A stretch of DNA of 64,000 nt from Beta vulgaris subsp. vulgaris (Eukaryota > Streptophyta > Magnoliopsida > Caryophyllales > Amaranthaceae). Of this stretch, positions 33,769-45,250 are shown piece after piece. The translations under genes and the position numbers were made by a program. Each line of letters starts with the position of its first letter. Position 1 is the first letter of the stretch. The DNA lies in contig NC_079209.1 in the NCBI RefSeq assembly GCF_026745355.1, forward strand, positions 11,008,535 through 11,072,534, read 5' to 3'. The notes below the pieces were generated by a model. That model searched no databases, was not told where the DNA came from, and was given only the letters and a program-made list of their open reading frames with translations.

Positions 33769-34388
33769 GCAGAGATGTGAAACAATTACACACATATGTT
33801 GTAGAAGAAATAGGTACAACAAGAGATAAATATCATATTCCTTGTGATAATGCACCTCTAAACCTGGAAACAAGAAGATTTCACAGGGGGAGTGCACTCC
33901 CTAAAAGATACCAGGATTTCATTTTTGATCTGTCAGGGACATGAAGAAATGAACATGATGCCAATTTTATTATAGCTAATCTGGTTAATTCTTCTTATTA
34001 TTCAGCAGATTACTTGGCTTCTCTTTGCAATATACTAAGGGTCAGGGAGCCTAGCCATTATAGAGAAGGCTGTCAAGATGAAGGTTGGGTGAAAGCCATG
34101 GATTCAGAAATCAAGGCTCTAGTAGATAATGACACATGAGACATGGCGGACTTGCCACATGATAAGAAGGCAAAAGACAGCAAATGGGTCTATAAGATTA
34201 AATTTACCTCTGAAGGGAAGATTAGTGGCAAGATGTGATAGGCAAGTAGAAGGAAAGGACAACAAACATAGTAGAGAAAGGTCGATTTGTGTCGGAATTG
34301 GGACCCCTATTTGCGTCGGACATAGGTCCGCTAGCACAAGTCTCGACGCAAATGACCAATAAGTGATCTGCATCGTATTAGAAAACGA

Positions 34389-34691
34389 CGAACCGGACGC
34401 TTTTAAGCGTCCGCTTAAATCAGACGCTAATTAGCATCCGAGAAGAGGCAGATGATAAATTATCAAAAGCGGACGCTATTTACTGTCCACATCCCGGCTG
34501 ACGCTAAATTTCATTAATCAGACGCTAAAATTTTAGCGTCCGCTTAGCGGACGCTAATTGAAGAGTTAGCGACCAGGGGTTTTGCATCAGACTTTTAGCG
34601 TCCGTTGACGGACGCTAATTCCTTTAGCGTCCGATCCCGCGTTTTTAGCGTCTGATTTTGGCGGACGGCAAGAACTGACATTCTTGTTGTG
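34389..34691. mobile_element. Small CACTA-like MITE nested in CACTA element 2
   Basis: Ends CATTCTTGTTGTG, the mirror of a CACAACAAGAATG start, but its own left end is missing. Full of GGACGCTAA / TTAGCGTCCG inverted copies. Absent from the sister CACTA at the matching point (about 31750). Confidence 0.65.
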
Positions 34692-35336
34692 TGAGTCGCA
34701 CATAGCATACCGTGCGACGCAAATGACCGTAGAGAGCTATTTGTGTCGCACACTACACGAGGTGCGACGCAGATAGCTCTCCCAAGTACCAACCCCCAAC
34801 AGCTGAACCATGCCAATTCCATCAGCATTCATCTGCATCGAACACAACACAACATGCGACGCAGATGAGTTTAAAGCTTTCATATTTTGTCTTTTTTCAG
34901 CTTTATATTTTTGTTTTTTTTCATATACTAATGGTTAAACTAAACGAACATTAATGATGTAAAGATTTGGCGGCAATGTGAAGAGGCAATGTCAAACATT
35001 AGTAATGTGAAGAGACATATTTTATATTAATAATGTCAAATATGTATTACAAAATTTAGAATGAGAGACAAAAATATGTAAACTAGATATAAACAAATTA
35101 CATTGCAAATGTAAAAAAAAAATGTAAAACTAAACTAAGACGCAGATGCCGACATTTTCCAATGAAGAAGACTTCGAGAAGAACCAAACACATATCTGCA
35201 AATGAAAATAAGAATTTCAGAGAAGACTAGGATAAATGCCAGAAAAAAGTAAAAAAATCAGATATAAAAAGTAAAAAAAACACAGAAGGCCATAATTTTC
35301 AGATGCATGAACTGAATCTAGAACGTTTTTATTTTC

Positions 35337-36601
35337 GGTTTTTTCACCAAATACCCCCGACAAATTAAGAAATTCACCATATACCCTCAATGTTTCAGAA
35401 ATGCACCGTATACCCTTGAGTTTTCGAAAACGTGCACCAAATACCCTTTTCCTAACTTCCGTTAAGTCACAATTAGCTTTATTTACGATTTTGCCATCGT
35501 TAAACCCTAACCCTAATCTAACCTAACCAATCCTAATCCAACCTAATCCTTATCTAATCCTTCCCCTAAACCCATACCCTAACCCTAACCCTAACCCTAA
35601 CCCTAACTCTTTGGCACCCCCAGCCCCTCCCTTCCACCCCACCCCAACCCCTACCCTTCACCCTCCTCCACCGCCGGCCTTCCCTAGCCCCTACCTTTCC
35701 CGCTCCCCCACCGCCGGCCTCCCCACCGCTGGCCTTCCCCACTCCCTACGCCTCCGTCACCGCCGGCCTCCCCACCCCCTGCTCGTCCATTCGCCGACCA
35801 CCCATCACCTTCCCTTTCGAACACCAAACCCCCACCCTTCCTCTTCGAACAGCGACACCCCTCACCTCCTTTCGAACACCAAACCCCACCCCTCCCTTCG
35901 AACACCGGAGAGACAGAGAGAAAAACACGACGAAGGAGGGAGAGAAAAACGCGACTGCAACGTCAGCTCCGGCAAGCAGAGGAGAGAGAAAACTTCGTTG
36001 GAAATTCGTCGCGTTTGGTGTTCGAAAACAGAGGACAGAGGAAGGGGGAGACGGAGGGGAGGGGTGGGGGTTTGGTGTTCAAAAACACTTCGCGGGCTGC
36101 AGGAGAGGGAGGGGGAGGGGGTGGGGTTGCGGCAGAGGGAGGGGGGAGGGGGTGGGTGGGGGTTGCGGCAGAGGGTGGGGGAAGGGGTGGGAGGTTGCGA
36201 CGGGAGGAGGGGGAGGGGGTGGGAGTTGCGACGGAGGGAGGGGGAGGGGTTGGGGGCTGCGGCGGGGGGGAGGGGTAGAGGTTGCGGCAGAGGGAGGGTG
36301 GGTGGGGGGGATGGTGGAGGGATGGTGGAGGGGGAGGGGGCTGGGTTGGGCTTAGGATTAAGGGTAAGGGTTTAGATTTTAGGGTTAGTAATTAGATTAG
36401 GGTTAGGGATTATGTTTAGATTTTAGGGTTAGGAGTTAATTGTGGTAAAATGGTAAATAAAGTTAACGGGGAGTTAACGGCAGTTAAAAAAGGGTATTTG
36501 GTGCACAAAAATGAAAAGTCAGGGGTATATGGTGAATTGTTGAAACATTGAGGGTATATTGTGAATTTCTTGATTTGTCGGGGGTATTTGGTGAAATAAC
36601 C
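35337..36601. mobile_element. Long-TIR element (MULE-like) with GC-rich core
   Basis: Arms of at least 80 bp, well conserved, beginning GGTTATTTCACCAAATACCC, then looser similarity through CCCTAA-like DNA. Flanked by near-identical AT-rich TTTTATTTTC and TTTTATTTTTC. The core (35610-36340) is C-rich then G-rich on the plus strand, so its two halves are themselves roughly complementary. Reading frames here are low-complexity Pro/His or Gly/Arg strings and are not genes. The sister CACTA lacks it. Confidence 0.8.
35577..35606. repeat. Interstitial CCCTAA telomere-like repeats
   Basis: About five tandem CCCTAA hexamers, with looser CCTAA variants upstream from about 35505. The opposite arm (36345-36432) has degenerate TTAGGG-like copies. 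The period is six, not the usual plant seven (CCCTAAA). Confidence 0.8.
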
Positions 36602-38790
36602 ATTTTATTTTTCAGATCTTAAAATGAAAAAATGAATTTTCAGATCTAAAAAATTAAAAACGAAGTAGATTATGATAACGAAATCATAAAATCAGATTGA
36701 AAATTTTTTTTAAAAAAAACCGAACCTGTCAAAGTGAGAGAGAAGTCGCCGGAGACGCACGAAGAAGCCCATAAACGTTGTTCATTGTTCGCGATCTTCA
36801 ATTTTGTTCGCCAATAAGCGTTGTTCGTTCTTCGCTATTCAGAGTGGGAGAAGGAGAGAGAGAGGGTTCGTTGTTCGCTATTCAGTGTAGGACAAGGATA
36901 GAGAGAGGGTGAGAGAGAGAGAGATGGGGTTTGAGGGTGAGAGAGATAGAGGGTGAGAGAGGGGGGGTTTCAGGGTGAGAGACCCTGCTCGTATAGTTTT
37001 AGGGTTTGAGGGTGAGAGAGAGGGGGGGGTTTCAGGGTGAGAGACGCTGCTCGTATAGTTTTAGGGTTTGAGGGTGAGAGAAAGAAAAGTGAGAGAGAGA
37101 GAGGGTTTGAGGGTGAGAGACGTTGCTCGTATAGTTTTAGGGTTTGGGGGTTTGAGTGTGAGAGAGAGAGAGAGAGAGAGACACGAAAGGAATTTAAAAG
37201 GAGTTAGGTTTGGGATTTTGGGCATATCTGCGTCAGATGGGCCAAGGGTCCGATGCAAATTAGCCTTTTGAAACGCACATTAGTAAAGTGCGACGCATAT
37301 AAGGCTTCAAATTGTGTCACCTGAATGCAGCGATGTAAGTCAAATGGGCCTCAGTGTCCGACGCACATGAGCTATATGCGTCGCACATCAATAGGGTACG
37401 ACGCATATAGCTCGTATCTGGTGCTTATGCAATGATGTTTTACGTCGCACGCTTCATAGCATGTGACGCAAATTATGTTTTTGCGGCGTTTTGCCTTTCA
37501 TGCGACGCAAATCGTCCTTTTTATACTAGTGTGTAAGAATACTTATTGCTCTTGCTACTACTTTAAACTGGTCCTTGCACCAATTAGACATCAATAATGC
37601 CTTTCTACATGGGCATTTAGAAGGAGAAGTATATATGAAGCCTCCTAAAGGGTTTCAAGGTGGGAAGGAAGGACGTAGGCAAACTCAAAAAAAGTTTATA
37701 TGGCGTAAAATAGGCATCTAAACAGTGGAACCTTAAGTTTACTTAACACTTTCTTGCTCATGGTTACACTTAATCTAAACGAGATCATTCTATGTTTACC
37801 GAGAAGATTATGTAGATAATCATCTTGGTTTATGTAGATGATTAACTTATTAGTGGAGATTATCATGTTGAGGTTCAACAGAGTAAAAACAGTCTTCACA
37901 ATGCTTTTACCATCAAAGATCTTGGAGCAATTAGATATTTCTTAGGCATTGAAGTGTCTAGAAATTCCAAGGGAACCATGTTCAAACAAAGAAAGTTCTT
38001 TCTAGATATTCTCAAGACTGTGATGGAATGTTGCAAGCCTACCAAGTTTCCCTTTCCTAAAGGAATTAAATTGTCTATTGAGACAGGAGACTTGATGGAA
38101 GATCTAGAGTCCTACAGAAGAATCATTGGGAAATTACTTTATCTCAATTTAACAAGACCTGACATTTCATATAGTTGCAGCAGTTAAGTCAATTCATGTC
38201 CGCTCCTAGAAAGCCACACTTTCAAGTTGTAATCCATGTTGTGAAATACTTAGTTGGGACTCTAGATTGGGGTCTGGTCAATATTATGCAGCTAATCAAC
38301 CACTACAACTCGCAGCTTTTTGTGACTCTGATTGGGAAGTTGTGCCTTCAGTGCCAAGTCCCTTACTGGCTATTGTATCTTCTTAGACAACTCTCTTGTA
38401 CCTTGGAAAACCAAGAAGCAGAAAAATGTATGTAAGTCCTCAACCGAGGCAGAATACAAGTGTATTTCTCAAACTACATTGAAATAGTGTGGATACATGG
38501 GCTTTTGGAGGATCTCTTCTTTACCATCCCTCAACCCATTGATCTCTTCTGTGACAACAAATCAGCTAACCATCTTGCATATAATCTAATCTTTCATGAA
38601 AGAACCTAACATTTGAAGGTAGACTTTCACTATGTTCGAGATCATATTCAAAGTGGTTTTCTCAAGGTTCTTAACATTGAATCCTTCCTTCAACTTGCTG
38701 ATCTTATGACTAAGTGTTTGAGTGAACAACAACACAATCATCTCTCATCCAAGATGGGCATAGTGTCCTCTGCTCCATCTTGAGAGGGGG

Positions 38791-39106
38791 AATTAAGAAT
38801 ATGGTTGTTATGCAAATTTTGTAATATTGCTGAATACAAGTAGTAATGTTATAACTGTAGTTCATGTATTTATTTTAGTTATCCTAGGCTGATTATGAGA
38901 GGACCACTTGTGTGGGATAATTCTTGTCCTTTTGTACACATATTCCTACATTTGTTAGGTGCTGATGTATATATATGTACTTAAAATGTTTGTTTTTGCC
39001 GTTTTCATCACAAAATCGGTGAGAAAACATTGAGTGAAATACAAAAGAAATTGTAAGCAAGTTACAGTTGTCCAAGAGAGAAAATTTGAGTCTTTAAAAT
39101 TCTTTA
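38791..39106 (+). repeat. Copia-1B 3' LTR, first copy
   Basis: Follows the purine tract GAGAGGGGG and ends TTCTTTA; then CAAGT, a one-base variant of the CTAGT target. It is followed by 256 bp of the unit spacer before element sequence starts again. Confidence 0.87.
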
Positions 39107-39362
39107 CAAGTTTGTAACTAGAATCTCTTCTACGACCTTCACTTCACCGTATCGACCTTATAGTTATTTACAAAGGATAGTGCTTTTCACCTTTATAACT
39201 TATTAGCCTTGAACAAAACTAATGTGAACTTATTAGCCTTGAACTGAACTTATGGACCATGAACTTAATGTATCCGAACTTATATAGTAGTTGTGAATTG
39301 AACTTTGTAGCCGTAATTGGCCCTAAGCGCAACTATTTTTCCATAACGAGTGAAAATAAAGC
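39107..39362. other. Spacer copy within the local tandem duplication
   Basis: Corresponds to unit A 7007-7233, then jumps back into copia RNase H sequence. It contains two copies of the AACTTATTAGCCTTGAAC motif that occurs once in unit A. No gene. Confidence 0.75.
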
Positions 39363-40198
39363 CTATAGATTGGGGTCAGGTCTTTATTTTGTAGTTAATC
39401 AACCACTACAAATCACTACTTTTTGTGACTCTGATTGGGAAGTTGTGCCTTCAGTCCCTTACTGGCTATCGTATCTTCTTGGACAATTCTCTTGTATCTT
39501 GGAAAACCAAGAAAAGAATTGAATCTAAGTCCTCAACTGAGGCAGAATATAGGTGTATTTCTCAAACTACAGTGAAATAGTCTGGATACATGGGCTTTTG
39601 GAGGATCTCTTCTTTACCATCCCTCAACCCATTGATCTCTTCTATGACAACAAATCAGCTAACCATCTTGCATTAATCCAATCTGTCATGAAAGAACCAA
39701 ACATTTGAAGGTAGACTTTCACTATGTTCGAGATCATATTCAAAATGATTTTCTCAAGGTTCTTCACATTAAATCCTTCCTTTGACTTGTTGATCTTACG
39801 ACTAAGTCTTTTAGTGAACAACAACACCATCATCTCTCATCCAAGCTGGGAACAGTGTCCTCTGCTCCATCTTGAGAGGGGGGATATTAAGAATATGGTT
39901 GTTATGCAAATTTTGTAATTTTGCTGAATACAAGTGGTAATGTTACAACTGTATTTTATTTGTTTCTTTTAGTGATCCTAGGCTGATCATGTGAGAACCA
40001 CTTGTGTGGGAAAATTCTTGTCCTTTTGTACACATATTCCTAGGTTTGTTAGGTGTTGATGTATATATATACTTAGAATGTTTGTTTGTGCCGTTTTCAT
40101 GACAAAATCAGTGAGAAAACATTGAGTGAAATACAAAAGAAACTGGAAGCAAGTTACAGCTGTCCAAGAGAAAAAATTTGAGTCTTTAAAATTCTTTA
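39363..40198 (+). repeat. Tandem duplicate of Copia-1B RNase H end and 3' LTR
   Basis: RNase H remnant (FCDSDWEVVPS, HERTKHLKVDFHYVRD region) and a second 304-bp 3' LTR (39895-40198, TATTAAGAATATGG to TTCTTTA) followed by CTAGT. It repeats 38260-39106 and so arose by a local duplication of about 1.1 kb in unit B. Confidence 0.85.
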
Positions 40199-40288
40199 CT
40201 AGTTTGTAACTAGAATCTCTTCTACGGCCTTCACTTCACCATATCAACCTTATAGTTATTTACAAAGGATAGTTCTTTTCACATTTAT

Positions 40289-40366
40289 AACTTATTAGCC
40301 TTGAACAAGACTAATGTGAACTTATTAGCCTTGAACAAGACTAATGTGAACTTATTAGCCTTGAAC
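40289..40366. repeat. 30-bp minisatellite in the spacer
   Basis: Units of AACTTATTAGCCTTGAAC plus AAGACTAATGTG, two full and one partial here. The matching places have one copy in unit A (about 7097) and two in the first unit-B copy (about 39198-39244). Confidence 0.85.
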
Positions 40367-40410
40367 TGAACTTATAAACCATATGCTTAATGTATCCGAA
40401 CTTATATAGT

Positions 40411-40898
40411 TGTTTCGGTATCGAAAACGGTGCCGGACTCTTTGAGAGTTGTCCGACAGGAGATGGATGTCCGTGAGGGATCTGCAACAATGACAAACGT
40501 GAGCTACCCTCGGGGGTGTTTCGAGGAAACCCCTCCGACGCTCAAGGTCAGCTAATTACTCAAGAGGATTCTAGAGAGAGAGAGAGCTTAGAGAGAGAGA
40601 TAGGCTATTTTTAGTATGAGAGAATGTACCTGCAGGAATAGTACTGGATGGCTATTTATAGGCGTACTATTCACCTGACAGGGCGTGTAATCTTGTGACA
40701 CTTGTACTGTTGTGATTGATCTTGTCAGAGGGAAGATTCCCTTTACTTTGTCGTTTTCTATGGCCGTGACGGCGGTCTCAGCATGAAGACAAAAGATGAT
40801 GAATTTGGAGTGGTCCCCCCTTTGTGAGCCCACGTCACCTTGGTTTGCTCTCGGCCAATACGCAATGTCCGCTAGCAAATTTGGGTTACACCCATACA
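40411..40898 (-). repeat. Tat 3' LTR (left on plus strand) with adjoining polypurine tract
   Basis: Differs from 50957-51448 by one substitution and three small indels, one of them in a GA run. On the minus strand the purine-rich GCTAGGGGG lies just upstream of the LTR (40899-40925). Confidence 0.95.
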
Positions 40899-41590
40899 AC
40901 TAGCCCCCTAGCATCTTTGACGGTCGTGACCGTCATGGATGTTCTGACTTGGTGACGTGGATGAATTAAGGTTCCCCTACTAGTTGGTCTTTTTCTTATT
41001 TCCACGTGTCAACCTGGGGTGAGTCGTTGGTTTTTGAAAAAGTGCAATCATTACTAAATTCTGGAATCCCGCTCGTTTTTTCCTTTTTGGACTCTAGGGT
41101 ACACTGCGCAAGCGACACTTGTCATGCATCCGTAGAGGCAGTTGATACGGTTTCAATCCAAGCCCTTTATTTCGGTATTTTAAAAGCGAAATCCCTTTTT
41201 TCTTTCTACTTTTACTCAACTCCTTCTCCTTCCTTCAGACTTTTCTCTGGTTTTCTCCATTTTCTTGCGCACTTTGAACTTGCTGTTTCTTGGTGCTAGA
41301 TTGTTTCTTTCGCCTCGAAATTGCCAAAGCCTGCTACTTTTCTTCGTTCCTTTCACCATCTCCGACAAAAGGTCACTTTTTGGCTCTGTTTTCTGGGTTT
41401 ATTCTCGGAGGATTTTATTGACACTGTTGCGACATTTTCTCCGACGAATTTTTGCTTGAGAAGCGTTTCCTGGGACATTTGTTTTTGTCGAGGTTCTTAT
41501 CTTTCGGTCTGTCTCTTGTTCAGGTATCCCCTTTTTCTACCCTTTAGTTTTTCTTTTCATTTTTTGCTTTTATTTTTCTTCCTTGAAATC

Positions 41591-44475
41591 ATGTCGGACC
41601 AGTCAGATAGTCAGAACTCTTTCGGAACTAACTTGATGACCGAGAGTGAACCCTCTTCTCCTTCTCTTCATGGCGGGCCCAGCTCGTCAGATTCTAGCCC
41701 CCCAGACGGGAGGACTCGCCTCTTGGCTGACCTTCCTCTTACTTCTGACCGGGAGAAAGAACTTAGATCTAAGTTTTTAAATGACCGTTCTTCTCCCGAA
41801 TTGGCCAACTTGACCACTCAGTTTTTGACCGCTAGGATGAGTGGAGATAATCAAACACTTAAGGAACTGAGACACCAAATTCTGGCCCGTAGGACACTTA
41901 GGCATCCTCCCCCTGATGCCGTCCCTGGGTTGGATGTTCAACCTCTGAGAGAGCATGCCTGGCTAGAGAGCCTAGCTGATGCCGGGGTCGTGACCGATCC
42001 CTGCGTTTTTGACCGCCTTGCCCGAGATCCAACTCCTTCTCATCCCTCTCATCCTCATGTTGTCAATTTAGGTTCTGATAGCGACTCTATTGCTAGCATG
42101 GAACATGATGCTCCTTCCTCTTCTGGCCGTGACCATGACTCCCGTCCCCGTCAATTTGACGTTGGAGAGAGTTCTGCCATGCCTTCCTCTCCGTGACCTG
42201 AGGTGATCCCGGCCCGGACAGATGTCCTTCATTCAGGGAAATGGTTACCTGTGGACTACAGTGACGGCCCAAAGAAGACCGTTATTTGCAAGAACTGGCG
42301 GTTGGCAGCTTTAGAGCTGAATTATTGTGAGGTTGCTAGGAAATTGTACGGCTTTCCTTCTGAGTACAGCCTAGTGGTCCCGGCCGAGGGAGCTAAAGTG
42401 ATAGACTGTCCTCCCGGTCATGTTGCCGTGTATGCTCATCACCTAGAGTACGGACTGCGGTTTCCATTGGATCCGGTAATAGCTAAGATCTTCCAAGCTT
42501 TCAACGTATGCCTTGCCCAGCTAACGCCTTTGGCCGTTAGGAATATAGTCGCCTATGTTTGGGTCTGCCGTTATAATGGCTTTCCCGAGACTTTGAATTT
42601 ATTCCGGCGGTTGCACTGGCTGAGAAAGAACGGCTCCGCCGAGAAGGGTTGGTGGTCTCTGATGGGCCGCGGACAAGATGACGGTCTACCCAAAAATGAG
42701 TGGGCTCAAAAGTTGGCAGGGAGCTTTTTATTGGCTGAAGGTTCCGGACAACTTTCCTCTTCGCCGCCACTTCACCAAACCTTTTCCCAGGATGGAAGAT
42801 GTCACTAAGTATGAGTTGACGGAGGCCGAGGTGAAGGCCTTCGAATATTTTGATTCTGTGGACGTGGTCCTTGAGGGGGATGAGGCTGAGACGAGGATTC
42901 CCCGTATTTGGCTTCCTCACGCCAAATACATCCTTGGGAATGAGCCTTTGTCCGCTGTCTTCCTGTGCCGGACTCATCCAGAAGGTGGGTAAAGTAGCTT
43001 CTGGTCCGACATGATCTTTATATATCTTTTTTACTTTTTGTTTATGCGTTAACTTTCCTTGCCGTTCTGATGTGTTAACTGCTCTATATGATTTGCTTTC
43101 AGGAAACGTCAGCTTGGATTTAGAAGAGCTGGGTTTGGACGACAAGCTACGCCCCATGGCCCCAAATCCTGACGAGCCTCTTATTGACTACGACACCGTT
43201 CATGGTCTAACTGGTGGTCCGCGAGGTGCTGGCCGGAATACTGGACGGGGCGGGCGAGCTGGACGGACTGTCCGCCGTGCCGGCCATACATCAGGTCGCG
43301 CTCCCGGCCGAGGTGAGCCGACTCCGTCCCGCTCTGCCATCCAAGTTCCAATTAACCGGGGTGGTAGCACCACCTCGCATCGCCGGCCCCGGGACCCTGA
43401 GGCTGAAGTTCCTAACAAACGTCAGTCTGTGGAAGTTAACTCCGCAGACGTGACTGTGGTCGAGGACCAGGGGCTGCCTACTTCTCCTGCCCGGGGGCGG
43501 GTGCCCGAGGTTCAGTTATCTCCCTCATCTCTCCTACGCAGCCCCGGGACCGCCGTCGGATCTAGCTCCTCCACCCGCCAGAAGGTGTACGAGCTTCTGA
43601 GCCGGCCAAGCTTTCTCTCGGACTTAGGTCCGGGAATCTACTGTCGGGCCCAAGAGTGGATTGAAACTAGTATCATCCCTCTTTGTGCGGCCGTGAAAGC
43701 TGCTCTGTTCCATCCGCCTTCCACTGCTGGCCAACTTTTTAGGCCAAATCTGGACGTGAGAGAGGATGAGTCCATTTTCGCGGACATCCCGGCCAATGGT
43801 GGTACGTTGGGGTACCGCCTTCTGAAAGGACTCCAACTGCCCTTTGACCGTCCGGCCGATAAGTTGGTGGCGCCTGCTGCTCAATTAGCTCACGACCTTG
43901 TCGTGGTAAGTACATGTATTTTTCTTTTTGGCTTTGTCTGGCTTCTTTTTTTTTTTTTTTTTTAACTTTTTGTGCTATGCTTTTAGGCCGGGAATTCTGC
44001 TGTTGAGCTTATTGCTCAATATTTGGAGTACCAGCGCCTGGCTGAGAGCGCTGGCAGAACCATCCAAGGTTTGGAGGCCGACAAGGTTGGCCTTTTTGCT
44101 CAGATCTCTCAATTGGAGGCCAGCCTGGAATCTGAGAAGAAGGCTAAGGCTGAGGCTGACAAGGAGCTGGAGGAGCTGCGCTTGAAAGCCAAGGAGCTTG
44201 AGGACCTGCAGCTGAAGAACTCCAACTTGGAAGTCGCTCTCAAAGCGTCCAAGGATGAGAAGGAGACTGCTGTGAAGAAAGCTGCTGCTGAAGCTCATCA
44301 AGTTGCTGTGGCGGACTTCAAGAGGTCTGAGGAGTTCGTTGGTCTTCTCGGCGAGCGATATGATGGGGGTTGGGTGGCCGCTAAGAGGTGTGTCTGCCAC
44401 TCCCATCCAAGCTTTGATTGGGAGCAGATGGAAGTCGCCTTTGGCGAGGGCTTCACAGGCCCCTTAAGCGGATGA
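41591..44475 (+). pseudogene. Tat antisense ORF, three exons, Transposase_28-like domain
   Basis: Plus-strand gene antisense to pol, between the integrase and the 3' LTR. Exon 1 41591-42984, exon 2 43103-43905, exon 3 43987-44475. All junctions are GT-AG and keep frame. Exon 1 begins MSDQSDSQNS and contains PPGHVAVYAHHLEYGLRFPL and IVAYVWVCRYNGFP, resembling the plant 'putative gypsy type transposon' family (Transposase_28). Exon 2 is Arg/Gly/Pro-rich, then LGPGIYCRAQEWIE. Exon 3 is a long Lys/Glu/Ala coiled coil (LEADKVGLFAQISQLEASLE onwards). Lesions: an in-frame TGA at 42194-42196 and a frameshift around 42680-42740. The function of these ORFs is unknown. Naming is by recalled motif similarity, not a search. 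Confidence 0.8.
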
Positions 44476-44832
44476 GCCCTATATCTGCTCCGAGGAGGTT
44501 ATTGCCAACATTTTGCCTACTGCTGAAGATGATGCGCCTCCTTCATGAAGACTTTGGCGGTCATCTTCAACCTCCTCAATAGCGTCCAATAGTTTGTAAT
44601 AGTTTAGATTGTCAGCCTTTGAATGGCATGTAAACTATATTTTGACTTTTGTTACTGGATCCATAAATGCCTTGTTTTGAGTGGCTGACTAATTTTGTTT
44701 GTAGTTGGCCGCCAAGCCAGTAATTTATGATTTTCCTTTGATACACATTCTTCTTTTATTTAATCCGAAGCTTTTGTGCCCGTTGCTCTATGTTAGCAAT
44801 ATTTCTGTTTAATTTTTCTGTTTTGCAACAAT
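44476..44832. other. Tat non-coding stretch after the antisense ORF
   Basis: Probable 3' untranslated region of the antisense transcript and spacer. No gene seen. Confidence 0.5.
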
Positions 44833-45250
44833 TGTTTGGCCTGTCATTTGGCCGCTAATGTTTATGTTGCCTGTTATATGGCCGCTAATGTTTATGTTGC
44901 CTGTTATATGGCCATTTAGCGTTTATTTTGCCTGTTATGTGGCCGCTAATGTTTATGTTGCCTGTTATATGGCCATTTAGCGTTTATTTTGCCTGTTATA
45001 TGGCCGCTAATGTTTATGTTGCCTGTTATATGGCCATTTAGCGTTTATTTTGCCTGTATATTGGCCGCTAATGTTTACTTAGCCTGTCATGTGGCTGATA
45101 CATGTACTTAGCCTGTCATATGGCTACTAACCTTACCTAGCCTATTATATGGCTGGCATGATTACTTAGCCTGTTATATGGCTGGCATGATTATTTAGCC
45201 TGTTATATGGCTGGCATGATTACTTAGCCTGTTATATGGCTGTTAACATT
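44833..45250. repeat. Minisatellite inside the Tat element, about 30-bp units
   Basis: About 14 head-to-tail units built on GCCTGTTATATGGCC plus a variable half (GCTAATGTTTATGTT, ATTTAGCGTTTATTTT or GGCATGATTACTTA). Two unit types alternate in the left half and a third takes over on the right, so the array grew by local amplification of single and double units. Confidence 0.9.

Larger units (their letters stand above)
34269..37531. mobile_element. Non-autonomous CACTA element 2 in Copia-1B, same family as element 1
   Basis: Left end TAGTAGAGAAAGG lacks the first three bases; right end is ATACTAGTG. The arms carry the same TGCGTCGCAC repeats and the same internal sequence as 31632-33349, so these are sister copies. 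Inside are a CACTA MITE (about 34389-34691) and a long-TIR element (35337-36601). Non-coding; the net size without nested elements is about 1.7 kb, equal to element 1. Confidence 0.88.
33780..38760 (+). pseudogene. Copia-1B reverse transcriptase and RNase H remnant, split by CACTA
   Basis: Fragments before the insert cover the linker and RT start (33780-34268). After it, 37532-38190 gives the [23 protein letters not shown] and YLNLTRPDISYS regions, and 38175-38760 gives the QFMSAPRKPHF and RNase H region. The YVDD block reads through stops. About 30 bp of copia sequence is missing at the CACTA junction. Confidence 0.83.
28628..40198 (+). mobile_element. Ty1/copia retrotransposon Copia-1, copy B, with nested elements
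   Basis: Same element and insertion site as 1963-7006, but with a complete 5' LTR. CTAGT at 28623-28627 and 40199-40203 is the target duplication. Nested inserts: hAT MITE (29968-30524), CACTA (31632-33349), CACTA (34269-37531) with two more elements inside. Its 3' portion is tandemly duplicated (38260-39362 and 39363-40198). The coding remnants are more decayed than in copy A. Confidence 0.92.

Noticed and set aside
35611..36375. 254-codon open frame, Pro/His then Gly/Arg rich
   Set aside because: Low-complexity reading of the C/G-rich core of a long-TIR element; no domain, and other frames are equally open.
44833..45250. Regular repeats suggesting a CRISPR-like array
   Set aside because: Units are contiguous and degenerate with no unique spacers; the setting is a plant retrotransposon.
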